Shown here: positions 55,212 to 64,000 of the stretch, in pieces
Position numbering within the stretch: position 1 is the first letter of the stretch
How the letters are laid out: the number at the start of each line of letters is the position of its first letter
Source: Ktedonobacterales bacterium
GTDB taxonomy: Bacteria > Chloroflexota > Ktedonobacteria > Ktedonobacterales > DATBGS01
Assembly: GCA_036557285.1 (NCBI GenBank)
Contig: DATBHW010000021.1
Span: forward strand, 49,077-113,076
Length of the DNA stretch: 64,000 nucleotides
Reading direction: 5' to 3'
The notes under the pieces: model-generated
What the model saw: only the letters and a program-made list of their open reading frames with translations
Database searches by the model: none
What the model was told of the DNA's origin: nothing
Made by a program: the position numbers and the translations under genes

Positions 55212-58200
55212 TCATGCGGATTTGATATTAGACCTTACGAAGTCTTCAGCCAGAATCTCATCTAAGGTCGCAGCCAGAAAATCTGCATTCGCCTCCGAGA
55301 AGACGAGCGGCGGCTTGATCTTCAGGACGTTATGCAGCGGGCCATCGGTACTCAACAAGATGCCCCGTTCCCGCATACGGTTCACAATGTAAGAGGCTTG
55401 CGCAGCCGCCGGAGCTACTGTTTCCCGGTCCAGAACCAGTTCGACGCCAATGAAGAGGCCCAGCCCGCGTACATCGCCAATGATGGGGTGTTTCTGCATC
55501 AACTCCCGCAAGCCATGCTGCAAATGTTCGCCCACCTTGAGCGCGTGCGCTTGCAACTGTTCATCAGCAATCACATCCAGCACTGCCAGCCCGATTGCGC
55601 ACGAAACTGGATTGCCGCCAAACGTATTGAAATATTCCATGCCATTATTGAACGAAGCGGCAATTTCGGGAGTCGTGATTACCGCAGCCAGCGGATGGCC
55701 GTTGCCAATTGGCTTGCCCATCGTGACAATATCGGGTACGACCCCCTGCGTCTCGAATCCCCAGAAATGCGTGCCGACGCGCCCAAAACCTACCTGCACC
55801 TCGTCAGCAATGCAGACGCCGCCCGCGCTGCGCACATAGCGATAGACCTTCTCAAGATAGTGGTCAGGCAGCGCAATTTGTCCACCACAGCCCAGCAGCG
55901 ACTCCCCAATAAAGGCAGCCACATTACGCCCGCGCTGCTGAATCTGATGGATAGTTTCCTCGACATGTCGCGCGTATTTCACGCCTGCTTCCGCGTCGAA
56001 TCTCTTGTACGCTCCGCGATAGACATCCGGCATCGGAACCCTGTGGACATGAGATGGCGCGCCTGCCCCACCTGGTCCATCGAATTTGTACGGGCTGATC
56101 TCAACCAGAGCCGTCGTATTCCCATGATAGGCGGCATCTATCACAACAATATCTTGTCTTCCGGTATAGGTTCGCGCTAAACGCAGCGCCAACTCGTTCG
56201 CCTCGCTGCCAGAGCAAACAAAGAAACACACGCTCAAAGGTTCTGGCAGCGTGGCGCACAGCCGCTCGGCGTAGCGCACCAGATGATCGTGCAGGTAGCG
56301 CGTGTTGGTGTTGAGGACCGCCATCTGCTCCTGCCCGGCTTTGACAACTCTCGGATGGCTGTGACCAACGTGCGCGACATTGTTGACGCCATCAAGATAC
56401 GCGCGCCCATCCTGATCGTAGAGATACTGCATCGAACCGCGCACGATCTTGAGCGGATTCTGGTATGAGACGCTTAACGAAAGTCCGATCCGCTGCGCCC
56501 GCAGGCTCCTGATCTGCTCGATACTCAGACCATCGCCAGGGAAACACTCAGCCGGAATGCCAACCATGAGATTCGGATCGGGACTCAGGCTCAACCAGAT
56601 GTCGCGCTGGCTGGGCCGCGCCACGCCAGGAAACTCGCCCACTCTGCCAAGCAGATCAGTGATGATCTGGAAATGCAGGTGCGGCGGCCAATTGCCATTG
56701 ATAGGATAATTCCCTATCCTGGCAATGCGCGTTCCCTGGGCTATCGGCTTGCCTTCGTAGAGGCCATCGAGCGAATCTTCGCTCAAGTGGCCGTACAGCG
56801 TGTAGAACGTAAGCTGCTGCTCAGCAATCGTATGCTGCAAAATGATCGTTGGCCCATAATCAAGCGGAGCGGTATTGTTGCGAAAGCTGTGAACGACGCC
56901 ATCCAGAGGCGCTAACACTGGCGATCCAGCCTCCATGAACACATCCAGGCCGACATGCAGCGTGCGCCATTCGGGGCCATCGTTACCCTGCATCTTGAAC
57001 ATATCGCTGGTGTAGATCAGGCGCGCTTCATTGTACTGGCCGATCCCTACCGCGACATTCGCCGCCCGCATTCGGTCAAAAAGGCGGCGAGTGAATGTTT
57101 CCACATCAGCCGCTTCCGCCAGGTTCGCCATTTCGGCGCTGCCAATGCTCAGATCGAAGACCACCTTATCAGCAACTCGGAGATCAGGTTCAACCACGCG
57201 GCCCAACTTATCCTGGTTACTTTCCAGCCAGCGAACAAGCGCGCCAGTCTTTGGGCAAGGGGGCAGTTTGCAAGCATGGCGAAACGTATAGTGTGCCAAT
57301 GCCGGAGCAACGTTCATCAGGTGCTCAAGCAGCGCCCATGCAGGCCGCTCGCTGATGGTCAGATAGTCGTTGTCCGGCGCGATCTTCTGCTGATAGGCCG
57401 AATTGACCACGCTCACGCAGAGCCTGATGCAGATCAAGGGATAAAGGGCTTCCAGTTCCGCTTCGTTCAGCGGAAATACCTCATGATAGCCCGCCACCAC
57501 CTCTGCCGCTGCTGCAAGCGGATCAGCTTTGTGCAGCATCGCATAGGCCGCCGCAATAGCAACCTCGCAGACGGTATACGTCTGGGCCATATCGCCAAAA
57601 TCTAACAGGCTCACCACATGCCGCTGCATGCCGTCAGCAGCGCCGACCAGGACATTGTAATCGTTGGCGTCATTGTGAATGACGCTCGTTCGCAGAGTCG
57701 GCAATACCGGCAGCGCCTGCTCCTCGAACCGCGAAAGAAAGTGTTCGATTATTGCCCGCCGTTCAGGCCCATCAATGTGCTGGAGGTAATCACGAATCCA
57801 TGCGGCGCGCTGCAAGTCCCATTTCAATATCCGCTGCGCAGCCGGGTAAGAAAAATCTTGCAGCGCGCGATCCAGTTTGCCCAGGAGAACCCCCAGGCTG
57901 TGAAGCAGTGGCGGTGTATGCGGCTTGACTTCAGCAAAAAGCTGCCCTGGGACATAAGTGAGCAGGCGCGCGAAATGCTGTTCGCCGACAGAGCTTGTGA
58001 CTGTGGCTGTTGACTCCCCCGCCGATGTGAGACACACCTGCGGCAATACCAGCGAAGGATCACAAGCGGCAAGATGCTTTAATGCTGCGTTCTGCATGTC
58101 CAGCAGCGTCCGTTGTTCTTCCGCAGGGGCAATCTTCAAGACAAACTCCTGCCCTGCCTCATTCTTCAGATAGAAATTAGCATCGCGCTCGCCAGGGAGT

Positions 58201-58295
58201 GGCTGGGCGACAGCCTGGAGGCTGTACACTTCAGCAGCAATACGGCAGGCATCTTGTATGCTAAAAACCGGCGGCTGGTTTGTTATATTCAACAT
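55212..58295 (-). CDS. Kinase-M23-class III aminotransferase fusion (phospho-lyase type)
   Basis: 1027 residues from the ATG at 58295. Domain 1 (~20-330): aminoglycoside/choline-kinase fold with '[12 protein letters not shown]' and 'LLDFGDM'. Domain 2 (~430-570): M23 peptidase-like, 'HVGLDVF', 'YGHLS', 'PPHLHFQ'. Domain 3 (~600-1020): class III PLP aminotransferase with '[13 protein letters not shown]', 'DEVQVGFGR' and the Lys of '[14 protein letters not shown]'. In animals, hydroxylysine kinase is a domain-1 type protein and 5-phosphohydroxylysine or phosphoethanolamine phospho-lyases are domain-3 type, so a kinase plus phospho-lyase acting on hydroxylysine or ethanolamine is the likely role. 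The M23 part may be structural. Confidence 0.8.
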   Translation of the reverse strand: MLNITNQPPVFSIQDACRIAAEVYSLQAVAQPLPGERDANFYLKNEAGQEFVLKIAPAEEQRTLLDMQNAALKHLAACDPSLVLPQVCLTSAGESTATVTSSVGEQHFARLLTYVPGQLFAEVKPHTPPLLHSLGVLLGKLDRALQDFSYPAAQRILKWDLQRAAWIRDYLQHIDGPERRAIIEHFLSRFEEQALPVLPTLRTSVIHNDANDYNVLVGAADGMQRHVVSLLDFGDMAQTYTVCEVAIAAAYAMLHKADPLAAAAEVVAGYHEVFPLNEAELEALYPLICIRLCVSVVNSAYQQKIAPDNDYLTISERPAWALLEHLMNVAPALAHYTFRHACKLPPCPKTGALVRWLESNQDKLGRVVEPDLRVADKVVFDLSIGSAEMANLAEAADVETFTRRLFDRMRAANVAVGIGQYNEARLIYTSDMFKMQGNDGPEWRTLHVGLDVFMEAGSPVLAPLDGVVHSFRNNTAPLDYGPTIILQHTIAEQQLTFYTLYGHLSEDSLDGLYEGKPIAQGTRIARIGNYPINGNWPPHLHFQIITDLLGRVGEFPGVARPSQRDIWLSLSPDPNLMVGIPAECFPGDGLSIEQIRSLRAQRIGLSLSVSYQNPLKIVRGSMQYLYDQDGRAYLDGVNNVAHVGHSHPRVVKAGQEQMAVLNTNTRYLHDHLVRYAERLCATLPEPLSVCFFVCSGSEANELALRLARTYTGRQDIVVIDAAYHGNTTALVEISPYKFDGPGGAGAPSHVHRVPMPDVYRGAYKRFDAEAGVKYARHVEETIHQIQQRGRNVAAFIGESLLGCGGQIALPDHYLEKVYRYVRSAGGVCIADEVQVGFGRVGTHFWGFETQGVVPDIVTMGKPIGNGHPLAAVITTPEIAASFNNGMEYFNTFGGNPVSCAIGLAVLDVIADEQLQAHALKVGEHLQHGLRELMQKHPIIGDVRGLGLFIGVELVLDRETVAPAAAQASYIVNRMRERGILLSTDGPLHNVLKIKPPLVFSEANADFLAATLDEILAEDFVRSNIKSA

Positions 58296-58521
58296 GCGTG
58301 TACTCCTGACCAGAATTGCCCTCAAGTATACTGCTTTCAGAGATTTTTCTGCAACGCTTCGGCAAATATCTTGACACATACATGCGCCGAACGCTGGCTT
58401 GATGGGTCACTTGATGCCTGAGCAGTGACAGACTACAATGAAATAGGTTCGCTGCACCCGTTCTGTTCTGTTCTGTTCTATAGACCAGCCTCAGTGCCGA
58501 GGCTGGAGTAGGGAGGTCAGC

Positions 58522-59856
58522 ATGTATAGCCAGGTCGAGGCGCTCCCCCGCGACCAGCTTAGGAAGCTGCAAGACGAGCGCCTGCGCCAGATCACCAGTT
58601 ATGTCTATGAGCGCGTCCCATTTTATCAGGAGCAGATCAACCGCGCTGGCCTGAGACCCGCCGACATTCGCTCAGTAGAAGACCTCCCCAAACTCCCCTT
58701 CACCCAAAAGCAGGACTTGAAAGACCAGTACCCCTTCGGCCTCCTGGCGGCCCCGCGAGCGCAGGTCATACGGGTGCATGCCAGCAGCGGCACTACAGGC
58801 AAGCCCACGATTGTCAGCTATACCAGGAATGATATAGACCTGTTCGCTGAGGTGATGGCCCGGTCTTTTGTCGCGGCTGGCGTCCGTCCTGGAATGATTC
58901 TTCACAATGCTTATGGCTACGGGCTTTTCACCGGAGGGCTAGGCATTCACTACGGCGGCGAAAAGCTGGGCATGACCGTTGTTCCCGTCTCTGGAGGCAT
59001 GACCCAGCGGCAAATTACCCTCATCCTTGATCTGAAACCCGAAGTCCTCTGCTGCACGCCCTCCTATGCGCAGACGCTGGGCGAAGAGTTTAAGCGCCTG
59101 GGCATCGCGCCAGAGGACATTAGCCTGCAATACGCGGTTATGGGCGCGGAACCCTGGACCGAAACCATTCGCGCCGATGTTGACGCCAGCCTGGGCATCA
59201 GATCGACCAACCTCTACGGCCTCAGCGAAATTATCGGGCCGGGCGTCTCTCAGGAATGTATCGAAGCGCGCGAAGGCAGCCACATCTGGGAAGACCACTT
59301 TTACCCAGAGGTGGTAGACCCCGCCACAGGTGAGCCATTACCAGATGGCAAGGAAGGCGTACTCGTTTTCACCAATCTGACCAAAGAGGCGATGCCCCTT
59401 CTGCGCTACTGGACCGGCGACATCACCTATCTAACGCACGACCCTTGCATCTGTGGCAGAACCCATGTCAGGATGGCGCCAGTTCGAGGCCGCTCCGATG
59501 ATATGCTCATCATTCGCGGCGTGAACCTCTATCCTACTCAGGTGGAAGCAGTTCTCCAGAACATCCCCGGCATTGCGCCCCACTATCAGGTGGTCGTGCA
59601 GCGCGAGGGAACGCTCGATGACGTTGAGGTCAAGGTGGAGGTAAGTGAAGCTCTCTTCCGCGAGATTGCCCAGGAAACCTTATCCGAAGCCATTATAGAA
59701 GCCGACCATCGTTTGCAAAGCCTGCGCGGCGGCATTCAGCAAAAAATCAAGGGCAGCATCGGCTTGAACATGAAGATCACCTTGATGGCCCCCGGCTCCG
59801 TCGCCAGAAGCGAGGGCGGGAAGCTCCGGCGGATCGTCGATCTCAGAAAGCTATAA
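58522..59856 (+). CDS. paaK: Phenylacetate-CoA ligase
   Basis: 444 residues. AMP-binding P-loop 'HASSGTTGKPTIVSYTRND' near 90, 'YGLSEIIGPGV' and 'GDITYLTHDPCICGRTHVRM' and 'RGRSDDMLIIRGVN' near 330, all standard for PaaK. Activates phenylacetate (or a related aryl acid) to the CoA ester with ATP. GGGAGG precedes the ATG. Followed 37 bases later by an enoyl-CoA hydratase, a typical pairing in aromatic acid degradation. Confidence 0.9.
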   Translation: MYSQVEALPRDQLRKLQDERLRQITSYVYERVPFYQEQINRAGLRPADIRSVEDLPKLPFTQKQDLKDQYPFGLLAAPRAQVIRVHASSGTTGKPTIVSYTRNDIDLFAEVMARSFVAAGVRPGMILHNAYGYGLFTGGLGIHYGGEKLGMTVVPVSGGMTQRQITLILDLKPEVLCCTPSYAQTLGEEFKRLGIAPEDISLQYAVMGAEPWTETIRADVDASLGIRSTNLYGLSEIIGPGVSQECIEAREGSHIWEDHFYPEVVDPATGEPLPDGKEGVLVFTNLTKEAMPLLRYWTGDITYLTHDPCICGRTHVRMAPVRGRSDDMLIIRGVNLYPTQVEAVLQNIPGIAPHYQVVVQREGTLDDVEVKVEVSEALFREIAQETLSEAIIEADHRLQSLRGGIQQKIKGSIGLNMKITLMAPGSVARSEGGKLRRIVDLRKL

Positions 59857-59893
59857 GCGCCAACCCTCAAGTATCAATAGGAGAAGACAACTG

Positions 59894-60691
59894 ATGGCTA
59901 CTTTAGAGCTTGAAACCATGCGCTGCGAGGTGGATGGCCCCCTGGCGCGGCTGCGCCTCAACCGTCCAGAGGCGCTCAACGCAGCTAACTGGGCGTGGGT
60001 GAACGATCTGGTCACGGCCACCGACTATCTGGCGCACAGCCCGGAGGCGCATGTCGTCATTGTCAGCGGCGAAGGCCGGGCGTTTTGCAGCGGCCTGGAT
60101 GTCAAGGAACTGGCGCAAGGCCATCTATCACTAGAATGGTTCGCTACCTGGGAGCGCGGAGTGGTCGCGCTGGCCGATCTCAACGCGATCACCATCGCCG
60201 CCATTCAGGGTTACTGCCTGGGCGGCGGCCTGCAAGTTGCGCTCGCCTGCGACTTGCGTATCGCCAGCACAGATGCAGTGCTGAGCATCCCCGCCGTCAA
60301 AGAGGGGGTCATTGCGGCGTTGGGACCGATGCGTCTTGCCAGGCTCATTGGGGCCGGACCGGCCAAGCAGCTTTGTCTCTTAGGCAGGCGCTTCAACGCT
60401 GAGGAGGGACAGGCGCTCGGCCTGATCACCGAAGTGGTAGCGCCTGCCGCTCTGGAGGAGCGGTCGCTGACTCTTGCCGAAGAACTGCTTGCCATCCCCT
60501 TTACCGCGCTGATACACACCAGGCGCCAGATTGACCGGGCCTTCACTCAGGACACCGAGGCGCTCATGAGCGAGTTTCTGGCCGCGCAGGAAGATTGCCT
60601 GCGCTCGCCTGAGCATGCCGCCGTCATGGCAGCCTATCGTGAGGCGCAGCTTCAGCGCAGCCAAAGAAAACAGCAGCAAGCCTCAGACTAG
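59894..60691 (+). CDS. Enoyl-CoA hydratase/isomerase family protein
   Basis: 265 residues. 'GRAFCSGLDVKELAQG' and 'GYCLGGGLQVALACDLRIAS' are the oxyanion-hole segments of crotonases. The hydratase glutamates of the classic enzyme are not clearly both present ('PAVKEGVIAALGPMRLARLI' holds one candidate), so it may be an isomerase or other crotonase. RBS AGGAGA. In operon with the PaaK gene; convergent, one base from the acyltransferase gene. Confidence 0.85.
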   Translation: MATLELETMRCEVDGPLARLRLNRPEALNAANWAWVNDLVTATDYLAHSPEAHVVIVSGEGRAFCSGLDVKELAQGHLSLEWFATWERGVVALADLNAITIAAIQGYCLGGGLQVALACDLRIASTDAVLSIPAVKEGVIAALGPMRLARLIGAGPAKQLCLLGRRFNAEEGQALGLITEVVAPAALEERSLTLAEELLAIPFTALIHTRRQIDRAFTQDTEALMSEFLAAQEDCLRSPEHAAVMAAYREAQLQRSQRKQQQASD

Positions 60692-60692
60692 C

Positions 60693-62153
60693 TTACAACC
60701 TTTCCCCAGTTGGGGCGAGTCGCTTTGTGATGCGCGCCTGTCCTTGCTGGGCTGCGAACTGGCCTCGGAGTCTACTGCCCAGCCGCATACCCGGCTTCTC
60801 GATCAGCGTGTAAAGCGCAAACGAGCAGGGGATTACCACTACTGCTGCCCATACCCAGTAGAGGCTGTAGGCTAGTGGATGGGGCAGATTGCTCAAGCTG
60901 GGGCCGACGTGGTGCAGGAAGGTGAAGAGCAGCGGTAGGTGCCAGATATACAGACTATAGGAAATCAGCCCTATCCAGCGAAGCGGCCCCCACTCGAAAG
61001 GCTTTCTAAGCCAGGTCGGACCAAATAGAATGGTCAGGATGCAAAAACCGAACCCCAGCGAGAAACCGAGTTCATGTAACCAGCCAGGAAGCTGGAAAAG
61101 GGCGGGCAGAATCGGCCAGGTATAGTGGAAGTCCAGGCTATAATGCTGCATCGCCATAAACAAGAGCAGCAGTAGACCAGCACCCCAGAACCAGGGACTA
61201 ACCCGACGCGCGTGCAGGCACAATTTCACCCTGACCGTAGGGGTATACAAAAAGGTATAGGCGAGGCCAGCCAACATGCCAACGGCAAAATCCTCCAGAT
61301 ACTTCCCGCTGAAGCCATAGGTGAAGAACAACACGACGTTGAGGACGCTGCGCGGGACCAGGAAGGTTGCCGCCGGATGCGCCATAAAATAGCTGCCCAA
61401 AGCGCGCGTGAGCAATCCCCAGCCGATCATCCCCAGCAAACACCCCACAACCACCCACCAACGTCTTTCAGACCGTATCCGCCGCGCCACAAAGCGAATC
61501 CCTAGAACAATCAGCGGCAAAAGGAGATAGAACTGCCATTCAATAGCCAGCGTCCAGTATGGGCCATTAAGTTGCTGAAAGGTTGCCTTGGTGGAATCCA
61601 TCAAGAACAAGGGAAAGAGTATTAATTCCTTCCAGCGTTGCGGCTCAAGATATTCAGGCTTTGCCAGCAGCACCAGCAAGAACAAAGAAAAATAATAACC
61701 TGGGATAATGCGCAGCGCCCGGCGCATATAAAACAGGCGCGTACTCGGCCAGGACTGATCAGAAGCAAGTGCCTTCGCATAGGGCAAAAAGAGCAGAAAG
61801 CCGGATAACACAAAGAAGAGCGTGACTCCAGCGCCCCCCGCGAGAAGGACTGAATTGATCAGGGGGTTGTTAGTTGACCAGAGGCGCATGTCGTGGGTCA
61901 TCAAGCTGATATGATAGCCGATGACCGTCAGGCAGGCCAGAGCGCGCACCCCATCGAGTGAGGCAATAGCGCCTTTTGGCTTGTTCTCTTCAAGTTGCCC
62001 CGCCAGCCAGGAACCTATCCCATGTGCGTTGCGCTGGTTGAGGCTTGTCGTGGACTTGCTGGTACTGTCTGTCCTGCTAAGATGAGGGGTCTCAACAATC
62101 GGGGCGCGGCTGGCTCCTGCTTCTGTCAGGTTGGACGCCGCAAGATGGTCCAT
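60693..62153 (-). CDS. Acyltransferase 3 family membrane protein
   Basis: 486 residues. About ten membrane helices; the start of the domain 'LDGVRALACLTVIGYHISLM' carries the catalytic His of acyltransferase 3 proteins, and 'FFVLSGFLLFLPYAKAL' and 'RRALRIIPGYYFSLFL' follow. O-acetylates or otherwise acylates surface sugars, lipids or peptidoglycan. The ~70-residue N-terminal extension is polar and unusual. AAAGGAG lies 12 bases upstream. Confidence 0.85.
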   Translation of the reverse strand: MDHLAASNLTEAGASRAPIVETPHLSRTDSTSKSTTSLNQRNAHGIGSWLAGQLEENKPKGAIASLDGVRALACLTVIGYHISLMTHDMRLWSTNNPLINSVLLAGGAGVTLFFVLSGFLLFLPYAKALASDQSWPSTRLFYMRRALRIIPGYYFSLFLLVLLAKPEYLEPQRWKELILFPLFLMDSTKATFQQLNGPYWTLAIEWQFYLLLPLIVLGIRFVARRIRSERRWWVVVGCLLGMIGWGLLTRALGSYFMAHPAATFLVPRSVLNVVLFFTYGFSGKYLEDFAVGMLAGLAYTFLYTPTVRVKLCLHARRVSPWFWGAGLLLLLFMAMQHYSLDFHYTWPILPALFQLPGWLHELGFSLGFGFCILTILFGPTWLRKPFEWGPLRWIGLISYSLYIWHLPLLFTFLHHVGPSLSNLPHPLAYSLYWVWAAVVVIPCSFALYTLIEKPGMRLGSRLRGQFAAQQGQARITKRLAPTGERL

Positions 62154-62567
62154 AGTACGAGCAAGCTCCTTTCATGGTTCACGCCGGTGGCGGCAGCACA
62201 TCTTTCCTTTCCTCTTACTCATCAGTCTAGCTTGCACTTAGGAGGCCAACATTCGCTCTTTGCTCACGGTATTTCTCACCGTGTCAAAATGACGTAAGAT
62301 ACATCGGTATATCGCAGGAAAGATACCCCTGATATACTTGGGAACTGGAAGGAAGATAGATGCGGCGCTGCTGCCCACCAGCGCCGCCACTTCTGTATGC
62401 CTTGACGCGATGGCGCTTCGTTGAACCGACCAGGCTGGTGGCATTCGTATCGGAGCAGGGATGTCCAATCGCGTATACTGATGGATGAGGCCCTTTCAAC
62501 CAGGTACCCCAGGAGGTCCGGGGCTAATAAGACGAAGGACTGGTGTTCCCACTAAGGAGGTAATCCA
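62154..62567. other. Intergenic region upstream of the threonine aldolase gene
   Basis: About 410 bases without a gene. TATACT (62475-62480) may be a -10 box for the rightward gene; ACGGTATTTCTCACCGT (near 62263-62280) is a short hairpin. I do not recognise a riboswitch or T-box. Confidence 0.4.
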
Positions 62568-63662
62568 ATGGATCAGACAGACCGAGAGCGGATCAGGCGC
62601 AGATGCACCCGTTTCCTCGTCGGCCACTACCCCAAGCGCCCCTATCAGGTACTCAAAGAGCTGGCCGAGATGATCGATCCTGATGTAGAGGCGGACCATT
62701 ATGGCGAAGGGGAGATTGTTACCCAGTTTGAACAGGAAGTCGCCCACCTGTTAGGGAAAGAAGCGGCGGTCTTCATGCCCAGTGGGACGATGTGCCAGCA
62801 GATTGTCTTGCGCCTCTGGGCAGACCAACGCCGTATCCCTCGGATAGCCTTTCACCCAACATGCCATCTCGAACTGCATGAGCATCAAGCCTACCAAAAC
62901 CTGCATCACTTGCAGCAGGTCTTGGTGGGCAACCCCAGCCGCCTCATGACTCTGGATGATCTTCAAGGAGTTGCCGAACCCTTGGGGGCGCTCTTGCTGG
63001 AACTCCCCCAGCGCGAAATTGGGGGCCAGTTACCCTCCTGGGACGAGTTGACCGCTATGATTGCCTGGGCACGTGAGCGCGGCATACCGACGCACCTGGA
63101 TGGCGCTCGGCTCTGGCAATGCCGGCCCTTCTATCAGCGCGACTACGCCGAAATCGCTGCCCTGTTCGACAGCGTATATGTCTCCTTCTATAAGGATCTG
63201 GGCGCTCTGGCAGGATGTGTCCTGGCCGGACCAGCGAACATCATGGCTGAGGCGCGCATCTGGCAACGGCGGCATGGCGGGAATCTGATTCGCTTGTATC
63301 CCTATGTCCTCTCGGCTCGTCAAGGACTCCGTGAGCGACTGGGACGGATAGCTGTCTACTGCGCAAAAGCCCAGGAAATTGCGAACACCCTGGAAGCCTT
63401 GCCACAGATTGAAATCGTCCCAGCTCCCCCGCACACCAACATGATGCACCTCTTCTTACGGGGCGAGCGGGAAAAGCTCCTTGCGGCGGCCCTAGAGACG
63501 GCTGAGAAAACCGGTATCTGGCTGTTTTCTGGCCTGGCGCCGACAGTGTTCCCTTCTTATCAAAGACTGGAATTCACGGTAGGGGATGCCAGTTTGGATG
63601 TGAGTAGTGAAGAAATGAGAGGACTCTTTCAAGCCCTCTTCACGCACGCGAGCAGATCATAG
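62568..63662 (+). CDS. Low-specificity L-threonine aldolase (beta-eliminating lyase)
   Basis: 364 residues, TAAGGAGG seven bases before the ATG. PLP sites: 'IPTHLDGARLWQC' (Asp and Arg) and Schiff-base Lys in 'VSFYKDLGALAGCV'; 'FMPSGTMCQQI' binds the cofactor phosphate. Cleaves threonine or allo-threonine to glycine and acetaldehyde; related beta-hydroxy amino acids may also serve. Another threonine-using enzyme gene, the dehydratase, is split 14 kb away. Confidence 0.85.
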   Translation: MDQTDRERIRRRCTRFLVGHYPKRPYQVLKELAEMIDPDVEADHYGEGEIVTQFEQEVAHLLGKEAAVFMPSGTMCQQIVLRLWADQRRIPRIAFHPTCHLELHEHQAYQNLHHLQQVLVGNPSRLMTLDDLQGVAEPLGALLLELPQREIGGQLPSWDELTAMIAWARERGIPTHLDGARLWQCRPFYQRDYAEIAALFDSVYVSFYKDLGALAGCVLAGPANIMAEARIWQRRHGGNLIRLYPYVLSARQGLRERLGRIAVYCAKAQEIANTLEALPQIEIVPAPPHTNMMHLFLRGEREKLLAAALETAEKTGIWLFSGLAPTVFPSYQRLEFTVGDASLDVSSEEMRGLFQALFTHASRS

Positions 63663-63930
63663 CTGCTAGCAGGAAGTAAGAGACAAAACTTTGCCCGCTC
63701 CACCGCTCTTCCTTTGTCTCTTCTTCTGCTTGCTGTATGCTCAGTTTGGCTGCAATTGATCCTGATCTTTGCTTTCCAAATCACCGCGCGCCAGCAGGCT
63801 GACGTAAGGGCTGGCTAGAGTTCCCCACCCACCAGGCTACGCTCTGAAGGCTTCTCTATCCCTTGCCCACCAATTCCCTCACTGGCTAAGTGGTCCATCC
63901 GGCAAGTCTATGAGATTACCGGGACCAAGG

Positions 63931-64000
63931 CTACGCCCGGTTGCCGGTGGGGTCGATGCCGCCTTCGACGCCCCCAGTAGAAGGGATGGCGATGTTGGTT
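63931..64000 (-). CDS. Possible C-terminal end of a leftward gene running off the window
   Basis: Read leftward from the right edge, the frame gives 'TNIAIPSTGGVEGGIDPTGN' and stops two codons later. The phrase resembles one blade of a beta-propeller ('GGI.PGPDGN'), as in virginiamycin-B-lyase-like proteins, but only 22 residues are visible. Confidence 0.25.
   Translation of the reverse strand, partial: TNIAIPSTGGVEGGIDPTGNRA

Noticed and set aside
62154..62567. T-box or threonine-sensing leader before the threonine aldolase gene
   Set aside because: No T-box sequence and no terminator/antiterminator pair could be recognised.
1..64000. tRNA genes as integration targets
   Set aside because: No cloverleaf or conserved TPsiC-arm sequence was recognised by eye; the element uses a protein-coding gene instead.

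Overview
The window looks like chromosomal DNA of a sporulating-type Chloroflexota, most likely class Ktedonobacteria, carrying a large integrative element. This assignment is inference: gene content (Ktedonobacteria-like serine recombinase, repeat-rich secreted proteins, replication-relaxation/TraG pair, hydroxy-amino-acid catabolism) and moderately high GC fit, but there is no rRNA or other marker gene here.

Positions 1 to about 48,530 belong to one mobile element whose left end lies outside the window. From left to right it holds: a leftward transfer/replication operon (small proteins, a replication-relaxation protein, a T4SS-type ATPase and a membrane protein, 260-4410); a plasmid-like maintenance block (small proteins, a dyad-rich centromere candidate, a small HTH protein, ParA and an RHH partner, 4640-8009); a mobilization block (decayed resolvase, oriT candidate, RHH accessory protein, minimal HUH relaxase, VirD4-type coupling protein, 8440-11456); a cargo region of surface and secreted proteins with an unusual isoprenyl-diphosphate-synthase-like protein, a GH5 hydrolase, a TPR protein and a prepilin-like protein (12,300-24,640); a mosaic of tiny phage/plasmid genes (24,700-27,970); a complete type I restriction-modification operon followed by a caspase-like protease (28,302-36,214); a resolvase with its res-like site, an ArdC-type antirestriction protein and small genes (36,471-43,520); and an FtsK-like translocase module ending with a large serine recombinase (43,600-48,530).

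The serine recombinase reads in frame, without a stop, into the 3' three quarters of a threonine/serine dehydratase gene. The element therefore sits inside that chromosomal gene, exactly next to the codons for its PLP-lysine motif, and the right junction (attR) is at about 48,530. Excision would be expected to restore the dehydratase.

From 49,446 to the right end the DNA is ordinary chromosome: M3-family oligopeptidase, ADP-forming acyl-CoA synthetase, BCP-type peroxiredoxin, trans-3-hydroxy-L-proline dehydratase-like protein, a three-domain kinase/M23/aminotransferase fusion, phenylacetate-CoA ligase, enoyl-CoA hydratase, acyltransferase and threonine aldolase. Several of these can be read together as a route for peptide-derived hydroxy-amino acids (hydroxyproline, hydroxylysine), that is, collagen-like peptide use, but this is inference.
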